From Eggerthella sp. CAG:368 (GTDB lineage: Bacteria; Actinomycetota; Coriobacteriia; Coriobacteriales; Eggerthellaceae), in contig FR895487.1 in assembly GCA_000434775.1 (NCBI GenBank), positions 1-13,231 of the forward strand: 13,231 nt of DNA. Reading direction: 5' to 3'. The number at the start of each line of letters is the position of its first letter. The first letter of the stretch is position 1. Both the position numbers and the translations under genes were made by a program. Shown one piece after another: positions 7,972 through 13,231 of the stretch. The notes beneath the pieces were generated by a model that was not told the origin of the DNA, made no database searches, and was given only the letters and a program-made list of their open reading frames with translations.

Positions 7972-8995
7972 GAGCAATCACCTCTTGGGCAAGATCCATG
8001 TAAGCTTTTGTTCCTTTATTATCGGGAGCGTAATCAATAATTGGTTGGCCGTAACTTGGAGCTTCAGAAAGCTTCACTGATCGAGGAATTACCGTCTCAA
8101 ACACCTGAGATCCAAAGAAAGAACGTACTTCTTCAACTACCTGCTTCGCTAAATTCGTTCTTGAGTCATACATCGTAAGCACAATACCAAAGATATCAAG
8201 GCTTGGGTTAAGCATACTTTTGACACGTTTCATTGAATCAAGAAGTTTTGTCACACCTTCAAGTGCGTAAAACTCACACTGAATCGGAACAAGAAGTTTA
8301 TCAGCTGCTACTAGAGCATTAATAGTGAGCAAACCAAGAGATGGGGGACAATCAATTAATATATAGTCATAACGCCCACGTAAACTACCTAAAGCATTCT
8401 TTAATCGGTTTTCACGCGCCATTTCGTTAACTAACTCAACTTCAGCCCCAGCAAGGCTAATGGTAGAAGGGAGAACATCTACCCCTTTTCCAACTTGGGC
8501 AAGAATTACATCTTCAACGGGTGTTTCGCCTAATAATACGTTATACACACATTGATCTAAATAACGTTTATCAATACCATAACCACTTGTCGCATTACCT
8601 TGCGGATCTAAATCAACAAGAAGAACTTCTTTTCCTTTAGCTCCTAAAGCAGAAGCTAAATTAACCGCAGTTGTCGATTTACCAACTCCACCTTTTTGAT
8701 TGATTACTGCCAAAATCTTCGTTTGGCCAATACTGTGGGTAACAGGCGGTTTATTTTTGAAGGAAATATAAGAAGTGCCTACCGCTTCTTCATCTTCTTC
8801 TATTTCAACCTGATCAATATTTTCTTCCTGATCGTTTTCTTTGACCTCTTCAGTAAAAACTTCTCTCTCAATCACTGCTGCATTTTCATTCATCTGATCA
8901 AAATCCTGATCATACTCTTTTGGTTGAGAGGGTTCTTTTACGGGAGTCTGTACCTGCGGTTTATTATTTCGTTTCCGACTACCGAATATACCCAC
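7964..8995 (-). CDS. parA: Chromosome partition ATPase ParA/Soj, with acidic N-terminal extension
   Basis: ParA is a deviant Walker ATPase that binds DNA non-specifically as an ATP dimer and moves ParB-parS complexes. The 343-residue product has the Walker A motif KGGVGKSTT at 101-109, the A' motif LLVDLDPQGNAT at 125-136 and Walker B YILIDCPPS at 211-219. The core starts only near residue 90. The first 90 residues are extra: a basic start (MGIFGSRKRN), then residues 21-70 with 21 acidic and 3 basic side chains by my count. The start is GTG with a strong Shine-Dalgarno AGGAAGGAG (9001-9009) 5 nt upstream, so the extension is probably translated. It overlaps parB by 8 nt. A parS site lies 42 bp upstream across the likely promoter, suggesting ParB autoregulation. 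Confidence 0.95.
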   Translation of the reverse strand: MGIFGSRKRNNKPQVQTPVKEPSQPKEYDQDFDQMNENAAVIEREVFTEEVKENDQEENIDQVEIEEDEEAVGTSYISFKNKPPVTHSIGQTKILAVINQKGGVGKSTTAVNLASALGAKGKEVLLVDLDPQGNATSGYGIDKRYLDQCVYNVLLGETPVEDVILAQVGKGVDVLPSTISLAGAEVELVNEMARENRLKNALGSLRGRYDYILIDCPPSLGLLTINALVAADKLLVPIQCEFYALEGVTKLLDSMKRVKSMLNPSLDIFGIVLTMYDSRTNLAKQVVEEVRSFFGSQVFETVIPRSVKLSEAPSYGQPIIDYAPDNKGTKAYMDLAQEVIARG

Positions 8996-9023
8996 GAATG
9001 CTCCTTCCTAAATTATTGACAGA

Positions 9024-9052
9024 ATTATAGCTGATATGTTTCACGTGAAACA
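9024..9052 (-). promoter_or_regulatory. Likely parAB promoter overlapped by parS
   Basis: On the minus strand a perfect TATAAT (-10) occupies 9029-9024, about 29 nt upstream of the parA GTG. A 17-bp spacer would put the -35 region at 9047-9052 (TGTTTC, a poor hexamer), which lies inside the parS site. ParB bound to parS would then compete with RNA polymerase. Confidence 0.5.
9037..9052. promoter_or_regulatory. parS centromere site 1
   Basis: This is the exact 16-bp parS consensus TGTTTCACGTGAAACA. The flanking A and T extend the palindrome to 18 bp (9036-9053). It lies 42 bp upstream of the parA start codon and is a binding site for the ParB encoded downstream. Confidence 0.96.
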
Positions 9053-9140
9053 TGAAACCATACGACTTAATTAATAGACAACCAATTAATAGAGTTAAGT
9101 GGCTTTAATAAATAATTGAAAGATACTAATAAATACTAGT

Positions 9141-9168
9141 GTTTAATGTTTCACGTGAAACATTAAAC
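9141..9168. promoter_or_regulatory. parS centromere site 2 inside a 28-bp perfect palindrome
   Basis: The exact consensus TGTTTCACGTGAAACA is at 9147-9162, 110 bp from site 1. The flanks GTTTAA and TTAAAC continue the symmetry, making a 28-bp perfect palindrome, unlike the other two sites (18 and 16 bp). ParB binds the 16-bp core; the extended arms may add affinity or allow cruciform formation. Confidence 0.96.
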
Positions 9169-9417
9169 TAAAAACAAAGTGTATTAGTTATTTGATAATA
9201 ATCGTATCGTAATAACCTACTTATATTTGATTAAAAACTCTATTACTACTATATGGAACAGTTAGCTATTAGCGTCTAAACACAATAGACCCTGACTAAA
9301 TAACTACAAATAAGATTAAACTAAATTTGTAAACTTAATAATTACTTCATCTAAACTGAAATAACAGTATTAGTTTTATTGGAACAGTTTACTTAAACCT
9401 TCTAACATCTGTTAGCT

Positions 9418-9453
9418 AAAAAAAGACAGAAACATATGTTTCTGTCTTTTTTT
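9418..9453. terminator. Bidirectional intrinsic terminator after rsmG
   Basis: This is a 36-bp perfect palindrome, with core GACAGAAACATATGTTTCTG flanked by 7 A on one side and a run of 8 T on the other. On the minus strand the stem is followed by 7 T, ending the rpmH-to-rsmG transcript about 130 bp after the rsmG stop. It can also stop plus-strand transcription. Confidence 0.85.
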
Positions 9454-9479
9454 TATAAAGGAAACCATTTATATTTAGC

Positions 9480-9509
9480 GATTTAGATGATTTGTAAATC
9501 ATCTAAATC
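9480..9509. repeat. 14-bp-arm hairpin upstream of the terminator
   Basis: GATTTAGATGATTT (9480-9493) is mirrored by AAATCATCTAAATC (9496-9509) with only GT between the arms. There is no T tract after it. On the rsmG transcript it would fold just before the terminator hairpin, perhaps as an RNA-stabilising structure; as DNA it could bind a symmetric regulator. Confidence 0.5.
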
Positions 9510-9580
9510 TAATGTGATAAAACTGGAAAAAACTAGGTTATTTCTTAAATAAAGTATCTAGAGGCAGGAACATTATAATT

Positions 9581-10273
9581 TTACGCTTTATAGGGTCGGC
9601 GTTGAGCCATCCCAGATCTCCTTGGAAGAGAAACTTCTGCCTCATGTATTTTTTCGAAAACAAATATTATTCGATGGCTTTCATTATCTGATAAATAACC
9701 CTCATAGATATCAATAAGTTTAAGCCCGAGCTTTTTTTCGAGTAGGGTAGCTTGAGTTACTTCTTTATCGTCTGGGTGAGCTTTATAGCAAAGAAGTTGT
9801 CCGCCTTGTTTTAATAACGGGGAACTCAACTCTAAAAGAGAAGGTAACGAAGAAAGAGCACGAGCAGTAATAACTGAAAAGGAATTTGGTTGTTCTAAAG
9901 CTAAATCTTCAGTTCTTCCATTAAAGGTTGAAATTTGATTACTTAATCCAAGCTCTTTAATAATAAAATCAAGAGCTTTAGTTTTTTTCCCAACAGAGTC
10001 AACTAATACAGTTTCTCTTCCCGTCATAATCGCTAAAGGAATACCAGGGAAGCCTCCCCCAGTACCAATATCACCATATTTCCCTCTTGGCGCTTTAGTA
10101 ATAGCTTCTAACCCAAGAAGAGAATCTTCCACATGAAGAAATTGACCTTTTTCCCAAGAAGTAATTCGAGTTAAATTTACCGTTTTATTTAACTCCATAA
10201 CAAGATGTAGATGCCCGTCGAGCAGCTTACGCTGCTCGAGAGATACTTCTATTGGTTTAAAAGTATTATTCAT
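9581..10273 (-). CDS. rsmG: 16S rRNA (guanine-N7) methyltransferase RsmG
   Basis: RsmG (GidB) methylates N7 of G527 in 16S rRNA (E. coli numbering) using SAM. From the ATG at 10273 it has 230 residues. The N-terminal helices (SLEQRKLLDGHLHLVMELNKTVNLT, about 11-35 when read in two parts) match the family, the SAM loop DIGTGGGFPGIPL is at 68-80, and ITARAL is at 135-140. The frame is open back to a GTG at 10330, but that would overlap jag by 41 nt and add residues read from parS (VSRET) that the family does not need. The chosen ATG lacks a Shine-Dalgarno because parS sits directly before it. Initiation may depend on coupling through the short frame noted in the findings. The C-terminus is basic (LPRRSGMAQRRPYKA). 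Confidence 0.9.
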   Translation of the reverse strand: MNNTFKPIEVSLEQRKLLDGHLHLVMELNKTVNLTRITSWEKGQFLHVEDSLLGLEAITKAPRGKYGDIGTGGGFPGIPLAIMTGRETVLVDSVGKKTKALDFIIKELGLSNQISTFNGRTEDLALEQPNSFSVITARALSSLPSLLELSSPLLKQGGQLLCYKAHPDDKEVTQATLLEKKLGLKLIDIYEGYLSDNESHRIIFVFEKIHEAEVSLPRRSGMAQRRPYKA

Positions 10274-10289
10274 TGTTTCACGTGAAACA
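10274..10289. promoter_or_regulatory. parS centromere site 3 between jag and rsmG
   Basis: The exact consensus TGTTTCACGTGAAACA fills the 16 bp between the jag TAA (10290-10292) and the rsmG ATG (10271-10273), with no extra base on either side. It is about 1.1 kb from the other two sites, on the origin-proximal side of parAB. Confidence 0.96.
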
Positions 10290-10826
10290 TTATCGAGGGA
10301 TAACAACAACGCGACGACCGCGACCTTCACCTTCCGAAGTAGTTTCTACACGCTCATCATCGCGAAGAGTTAAATGAATAATACGACGTTCATAAGGTGT
10401 CATAGGGCGAAGTTTAATATTACGACCCTGGGTTGCAGCACGCTGTGCGGCACTACGGGCAATACTTTCGAGCTTTTGACGTTGTCGGCCTTTATACCCC
10501 TCAACATCAACAACAATTGGGTAGCGGAATCCAATTGTTCGAGAAGTAATAGAAGAAATAAGAAATTGTAAAGCATCAAGTGTCTTACCATGACGACCAA
10601 TCAACACTGCAAGGTCATCACCTGTGATATCAAGAATTAACTCTCCTTCATCACCTTCATACTCATCAATAGTTACTTCACCAACATTGAAGTATTTTAA
10701 GATATCTTGAAGGGCGGCAATTGCGGTATCAGCAACAGCATCAATTTCTTCTTCAGTAAAGATATGCTCAGAAGATTCCTCATTACTTTCTTGGATTACT
10801 TCCTCGTTTTCTAATTCTTCGGTCAT
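10290..10826 (-). CDS. jag: KH-R3H RNA-binding protein Jag/KhpB
   Basis: This small cytoplasmic RNA-binding protein is encoded next to yidC in many Gram-positive bacteria and is linked to cell-wall and cell-division control. The 178-residue product begins with an acidic, disordered tail (1 to about 27). The KH domain is about 44-115, with its GRHG loop at 77-80. The R3H domain is about 120-178, with R147 and H151 giving the R-x3-H signature (ERRIIHL). It lacks the N-terminal Jag_N domain of Firmicute SpoIIIJ-associated proteins, as in the shorter actinobacterial forms. The start is ATG with a strong AAGGAGA site (10831-10837) 4 nt upstream. A hairpin lies between yidC and this ribosome site, so expression may be tuned separately from yidC. 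Confidence 0.92.
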   Translation of the reverse strand: MTEELENEEVIQESNEESSEHIFTEEEIDAVADTAIAALQDILKYFNVGEVTIDEYEGDEGELILDITGDDLAVLIGRHGKTLDALQFLISSITSRTIGFRYPIVVDVEGYKGRQRQKLESIARSAAQRAATQGRNIKLRPMTPYERRIIHLTLRDDERVETTSEGEGRGRRVVVIPR

Positions 10827-10847
10827 TTTCTCTCCTTATATTCAAAT

Positions 10848-10878
10848 CTCCCCTTCAAGTTAAGAACAAGAAGGGGAG
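10848..10878. repeat. Hairpin in the yidC-jag intergenic region
   Basis: CTCCCCTTC (10848-10856) pairs perfectly with GAAGGGGAG (10870-10878); GTT and AAC inside the loop (10859-10861 and 10865-10867) can extend it past an A-A internal loop. On the transcript it ends 10 nt before the jag Shine-Dalgarno. No T tract follows, so it is more likely an RNA-processing or stability element than a terminator. Confidence 0.6.
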
Positions 10879-10904
10879 TAGCCGATAATATATTTATTTA
10901 TTAT

Positions 10905-11678
10905 TTACTTACTTTTTTTCTTAGGACGAGGTTTCTTAGCCTTACGGACAACATCAACTTCAACCGGTTTAGTATCAATGATCTCTGCTTCTGCAATTCT
11001 ATCGCGCTTACGAAGAACATGCATGGTGATCTGCTGCTGAGCAACAGCAAAAACAGAAGATACAGCCCAGAACAACAAAACACCTGCAGGAGAACCCCAA
11101 CCAATCCAGAGCATCATGAGCGTCATAATAACCATCATAAAGAGAGTTTGATTCTTTTGGGGGTTATTAGTGCCACGTTGCTGAAGAACAGAAGGAAGGA
11201 ATGTTGCACCAGCAAAGACCAACAACAAGATACCGTAAGGAAGAAAATCCCCAAAACCTAATGCCCAAGTTGCGCTTGGTGAATTAACAAGGTTAGGAAG
11301 AATATTATAGAATGAATACTCTGAACCATCAGTACGTGTTTGTAAATCATAAAGCGTCTGAAAAAGCGCAATAAAGATAGGCATTTGAAGAAGAATCGGA
11401 AGACAACCAGCTAATGGATTGAAACCAGATTCAGCATATAGCTTCTGCATCTCTTCTTGCTGACGCTGTTTATTGTCGGCGTACTTTTCCTGAATCTCCC
11501 TCATCTTAGGACTAAACTTCTGCATGGTGTACGAAGAACGTACCTGTTTTTGCATAAGAGGAAATAGAATAATACGGAAAATAAGGGTTACAACAACAAT
11601 AGCTAAACCCCAGTCTTGAAAAATATTGTAAAAGAATTCGATGCACATAAAGATTGCATCTTTAAACGCGTCCCACAT
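10905..11678 (-). CDS. yidC: Membrane protein insertase YidC/Oxa1
   Basis: YidC inserts and folds membrane proteins in the cytoplasmic membrane, alone or with Sec. The 257-residue product has five likely membrane helices: about 20-42, 90-110, 146-166, 178-195 and 198-216. R35 in the first helix is the conserved positive charge of the hydrophilic groove. The segment between helices 1 and 2 is the charged cytoplasmic hairpin (KMREIQEKYADNKQ), and NPLAGCLPILLQMPIF (87-102) is the family hallmark. It lacks the lipoprotein signal of Bacillus SpoIIIJ and the large periplasmic domain of E. coli YidC. The basic tail (VRKAKKPRPKKKSK, 244-257) probably contacts the ribosome. The start is ATG with AAAGG overlapping the yidD stop region, so translation is probably coupled. 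Confidence 0.95.
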   Translation of the reverse strand: MWDAFKDAIFMCIEFFYNIFQDWGLAIVVVTLIFRIILFPLMQKQVRSSYTMQKFSPKMREIQEKYADNKQRQQEEMQKLYAESGFNPLAGCLPILLQMPIFIALFQTLYDLQTRTDGSEYSFYNILPNLVNSPSATWALGFGDFLPYGILLLVFAGATFLPSVLQQRGTNNPQKNQTLFMMVIMTLMMLWIGWGSPAGVLLFWAVSSVFAVAQQQITMHVLRKRDRIAEAEIIDTKPVEVDVVRKAKKPRPKKKSK

Positions 11679-11692
11679 TAATTAATTACCTT

Positions 11693-11962
11693 TCAGTTTC
11701 TTTCATCCCAAGTTTCAGGAACAGGATCATAACCATAATCTCCACCAGGACGACAACGTATTATACGGCGGATTGTTAAATACGATCCTTTTATAAAACC
11801 AAACCGTTTTAAAGCAGTAATTCCGTATTGAGAACATGTCGGATAAAACCTACATGAGGCAGGAAATAAAGGGGAAATTATTATTTGATAAAGCTTAATT
11901 ATCCCAACACATATCTTTTGGGGAAATAAGCAAATAATCCTCTTAACACTACCTAACGTCAT
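11693..11962 (-). CDS. yidD: Membrane protein insertion efficiency factor YidD
   Basis: YidD is a small membrane-associated protein that assists YidC-dependent insertion. The 89-residue product shows the family signature SPLFPASCRFYPTCSQY (30-46), then ALKRFGFIKGSYLTIRRIIRCRP (50-72, read in two parts) and GGDYGYDPVP (73-82). C37, C43 and C70 are the three conserved cysteines. The N-terminal stretch (about 8-30) is amphipathic. It begins with ATG and a weak purine-rich GGGG ahead, 21 bp after rnpA, and its stop is 14 bp before yidC. This is the standard rpmH-rnpA-yidD-yidC order. Confidence 0.94.
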   Translation of the reverse strand: MTLGSVKRIICLFPQKICVGIIKLYQIIISPLFPASCRFYPTCSQYGITALKRFGFIKGSYLTIRRIIRCRPGGDYGYDPVPETWDERN

Positions 11963-11983
11963 TACAACCCCAAAACACTACAC

Positions 11984-12319
11984 TTACATATTATTAAGAA
12001 TAGTTGTGAAGGTTTTTCTACACGTCTCTAGCACTTTACTATAAGAAAGCTCAGTTGTTCTTCTTTTTGCAAGGAAAACAACATCTATATTCGGCCAAGG
12101 ACCTCCGAGCTCATGACAAACTTCTCGCATTCTTCGTTTTGCTCTATTCCTCCAAACAGCATTGCCATTCTTTTTACCCGCAATAAAAGCAACACGGCCC
12201 AAATGGCCGTGTTGTTGCGGATCCTCTAACACTAATATCGTTAAAGCGGATGTGTTATAGCGTTTTCCGTTTGAAAAAATATAAGAAATGTCTGAGCTGG
12301 ATTTAATTGTTCCTAACAC
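11984..12319 (-). CDS. rnpA: Ribonuclease P protein component
   Basis: RnpA is the protein cofactor that helps the RNase P RNA cut the 5' leader from precursor tRNAs. The product is 111 residues, a normal length. The RNR motif WRNRAKRRMREV is at 56-67, preceded by the central strand GRVAFIAGKKNGNA (41-54), which together form the RNA-binding face. The start is GTG at 12319, with AAGAG a few nucleotides upstream. The frame continues upstream toward rpmH, but the family start fits here (MLGTIKSS then a basic helix ending in NGKRY). It follows rpmH by 14 bp, so both are probably on one mRNA, as in most bacteria. Confidence 0.93.
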   Translation of the reverse strand: MLGTIKSSSDISYIFSNGKRYNTSALTILVLEDPQQHGHLGRVAFIAGKKNGNAVWRNRAKRRMREVCHELGGPWPNIDVVFLAKRRTTELSYSKVLETCRKTFTTILNNM

Positions 12320-12333
12320 AGCTTCTCTTAAAA

Positions 12334-12468
12334 CTAGACACAGAGACGCTTACGACCCTTAGCGCGACGTGCAGACAACACAGCGCGGCCACCTTTAGTT
12401 GCCATACGAGCACGGAAGCCGTGAGTTTTTGCACGCTTACGAGTATTTGGTTGATAAGTGCGCTTCAT
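12334..12468 (-). CDS. rpmH: 50S ribosomal protein L34
   Basis: L34 is a small, very basic protein of the large ribosomal subunit. The 44-residue product starts MKRTYQPNTRKRAKTHGF and ends RRAKGRKRLCV, with about half its residues basic or small. Length and sequence match the family throughout. The start is ATG with AAAGGA (12475-12480) 6 nt upstream. The consensus promoter at 12502-12529 reads into it, making it the first gene of the leftward operon away from oriC. The terminal CV is unusual, as many relatives end in TV or SA, but nothing suggests damage. Confidence 0.98.
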   Translation of the reverse strand: MKRTYQPNTRKRAKTHGFRARMATKGGRAVLSARRAKGRKRLCV

Positions 12469-12501
12469 TACTTTTCCTTTCAGATTTAGAGTAACTTCGA
12501 A

Positions 12502-12529
12502 ATTATACAATGACTGATCATTGTGTCAA
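12502..12529 (-). promoter_or_regulatory. Consensus promoter of the rpmH operon
   Basis: On the minus strand TTGACA (12529-12524) and TATAAT (12507-12502) are perfect -35 and -10 hexamers with a 16-bp spacer, about 33 bp upstream of the rpmH ATG. The spacer, CAATGACTGATCATTG on the plus strand, is an imperfect palindrome (6-bp arms), which could be an operator. Confidence 0.9.
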
Positions 12530-12561
12530 GTACTTTATTATTATGCGTGGTAGGGGGTAGG

Positions 12562-12597
12562 TTTTCCACATTTATATATAAAGCTTAATGTGGAAAA
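12562..12597. repeat. Inverted pair of DnaA-box-like nonamers
   Basis: TTTTCCACATT (12562-12572) and AATGTGGAAAA (12587-12597) are exact inverted 11-bp arms around a 14-bp AT-rich spacer (tatatataaagctt). Each arm contains a DnaA-box-like nonamer pointing toward the other. DnaA could load as an opposed pair here, close to the rpmH promoter. Confidence 0.7.
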
Positions 12598-12846
12598 TGT
12601 TAATAACTCGTTCTTCTGTATATAAAGCAATGTTTACAGGTTAGTGGATATTAATTTGTCAAGTATAAATCAGTAATTTTGTAACGATTTTTTTAAATGT
12701 ATTCATAGGAAAGAAAATAAAAATAAGCTATTGACCTGGTGTTTTAACAATTAGGGGTTTTATTATTTTTACATAACCCCTCGTCAACGCAATTAAATAG
12801 TTCACGTATTAAACAGAACCATTAAAACAATCACTGAATCATAGTA

Positions 12847-13072
12847 TTGAAAACTTTTTCCATATTGGGTTTCTATTTTTCATACTTCCTTTTTCACTTT
12901 TTTAAAGTTTTCCACTTTTTATTGAAAAGATGTTGAAAAGATTGAAAACATTCGTGAAAAACTAATTGAAAGTTGAAAAGCATTAAAAAAGCACGTTAAA
13001 AAGAGTGAATAATTCCGTAAAATCCAACATTTAGATCAATAAATACAGTAGAGTATTGAAAAGTTTGAAAAA
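12847..13072 (+). repeat. Strand-biased array of TTGAAAA motifs before dnaA
   Basis: TTGAAAA begins at 12847, 12922, 12933, 12942, 12973, 13056 and 13065, with TTGAAAG at 12966; all lie on the plus strand. Several are followed by G. Spacings in the clusters are 11, 9, 24 and 7 bp, and 9 bp for the last pair. They may be weak DnaA contacts or single-strand elements for unwinding. Confidence 0.5.
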
Positions 13073-13095
13073 CACTTTAGAAACGAAGCATTTAA

Positions 13096-13231
13096 ATGGA
13101 AAACTACCAGGAACAAAACCCTTCTCACGGAAACACTACTCCTGGTTATCCTGCACCCGCATTCGTTGAGATTCCGAATTTTAATCCTCAGGCATTTCCA
13201 ACGGTTAATGGCGGCGTTGTTTCTAATCAAT
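13096..13231 (+). CDS. dnaA: Probable dnaA, 5' end only, with atypical N-terminus
   Basis: An ATG at 13096 opens a frame running 45 codons to the window edge. A TAA sits directly before the ATG (13093-13095), so no earlier start exists. The visible protein begins MENYQEQNPSHGNTTPGYP and continues rich in N, P, Q, G and aromatic residues, with no helix resembling the usual DnaA domain I. I call it dnaA from position only: it is rightward, next to an oriC-like region and opposite rpmH. No clear Shine-Dalgarno is seen; upstream GAAACGAAG is weak. If it is DnaA, a disordered leader precedes domain I. An unrelated gene remains possible. Confidence 0.6.
   Translation, partial: MENYQEQNPSHGNTTPGYPAPAFVEIPNFNPQAFPTVNGGVVSNQ

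Larger units (their letters stand above)
8996..9580. other. AT-rich non-coding region between parA and rsmG
   Basis: No gene is visible in these 585 bp. The stretch holds the parA ribosome site and promoter, two parS sites (9037-9052 and 9147-9162), an intrinsic terminator (9418-9453) and a second hairpin (9480-9509). Between 9169 and 9417 it is AT-rich, with a 10-bp direct repeat TGGAACAGTT at 9254-9263 and 9380-9389 and nothing else I recognise. Confidence 0.7.
12530..13095. other. Probable chromosomal replication origin (oriC)
   Basis: This AT-rich gene-free stretch lies between leftward rpmH and the rightward dnaA-like gene, the usual place of oriC. It contains TTTTCCACA (12562-12570) and its mirror TGTGGAAAA (12589-12597), each one base off the DnaA box TTATCCACA. 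Weaker boxes are AGTGGATAT (12643-12651) and TTTTCCACT (12908-12916). Position 12660-13080 is especially AT-rich and would suit duplex unwinding. It also holds a 7-bp-arm inverted repeat (12753-12759 and 12775-12781) and an array of TTGAAAA motifs. The perfect TTATCCACA consensus is absent. Confidence 0.75.

Noticed and set aside
9016..9021. Plus-strand TTGACA near parA as a -35 element
   Set aside because: No -10 hexamer lies at the right distance and no plus-strand gene follows.
10274..10330. Longer rsmG start at GTG 10330
   Set aside because: It would overlap jag by 41 nt and add a hydrophobic stretch plus parS-encoded residues not needed by the family; kept only as an alternative.
12753..12781. 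7-bp inverted repeat AGGGGTT/AACCCCT in oriC as a terminator
   Set aside because: The arms are short, the loop is 15 nt and no T tract follows the stem; too weak to call.
13036..13230. Minus-strand 64-codon frame over the end of the window
   Set aside because: It lies antisense to the probable dnaA start and across origin AT-rich DNA, without a ribosome site or protein-like composition.

Overview
This window is a chromosomal origin-of-replication neighbourhood from a fairly AT-rich bacterium. The best guess is a low-GC member of the Actinomycetota class Coriobacteriia. That guess rests on an L34 ending in an ATKGG/ARRAKGRKRL-type sequence, a Jag/KhpB without the Jag_N domain, a YidC without a lipoprotein signal, a DinG carrying an exonuclease domain, and possible leaderless starts. 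A Firmicute relative cannot be excluded from sequence reading alone.

The right end (about 12470-13231) holds the likely oriC and the first 45 codons of a rightward gene that is probably dnaA. The origin carries a mirror pair of DnaA-box-like nonamers around an AT-rich spacer, followed by a one-strand array of TTGAAAA motifs. Leftward from the origin runs rpmH-rnpA-yidD-yidC-jag-rsmG, the classic L34 / RNase P protein / membrane insertase / RNA-binding / 16S methyltransferase cluster. It is driven by a consensus promoter at 12502-12529 and ends at a perfect-palindrome terminator at 9418-9453. An AT-rich spacer of about 585 bp with two parS sites separates it from parA-parB, also leftward. A third parS sits exactly between the jag stop codon and the rsmG start codon. 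ParA, ParB and the three parS sites together form the chromosome-partition module.

Left of parB (6295-6711) is a non-coding stretch with an anomalously GC-rich island of at least five hairpins, possibly a relic of a mobile element or a structured RNA. Then come rlmN (rightward) and ddl (leftward) as a divergent pair, and an unrecognised tail-anchored protein gene (rightward). Next is a dinG-type exonuclease-helicase gene (leftward), which overlaps by 8 nt a further leftward gene cut off by the left edge.

Most of the window is conserved core genome, and I see no phage, CRISPR, defence or biosynthetic system. The best second looks are: the parS-encoded mini-reading frame bridging jag and rsmG; the oversized acidic ParA N-terminus paired with an oversized, low-complexity ParB linker; the GC-rich hairpin island; the TTGAAAA array in oriC; and the atypical dnaA N-terminus.
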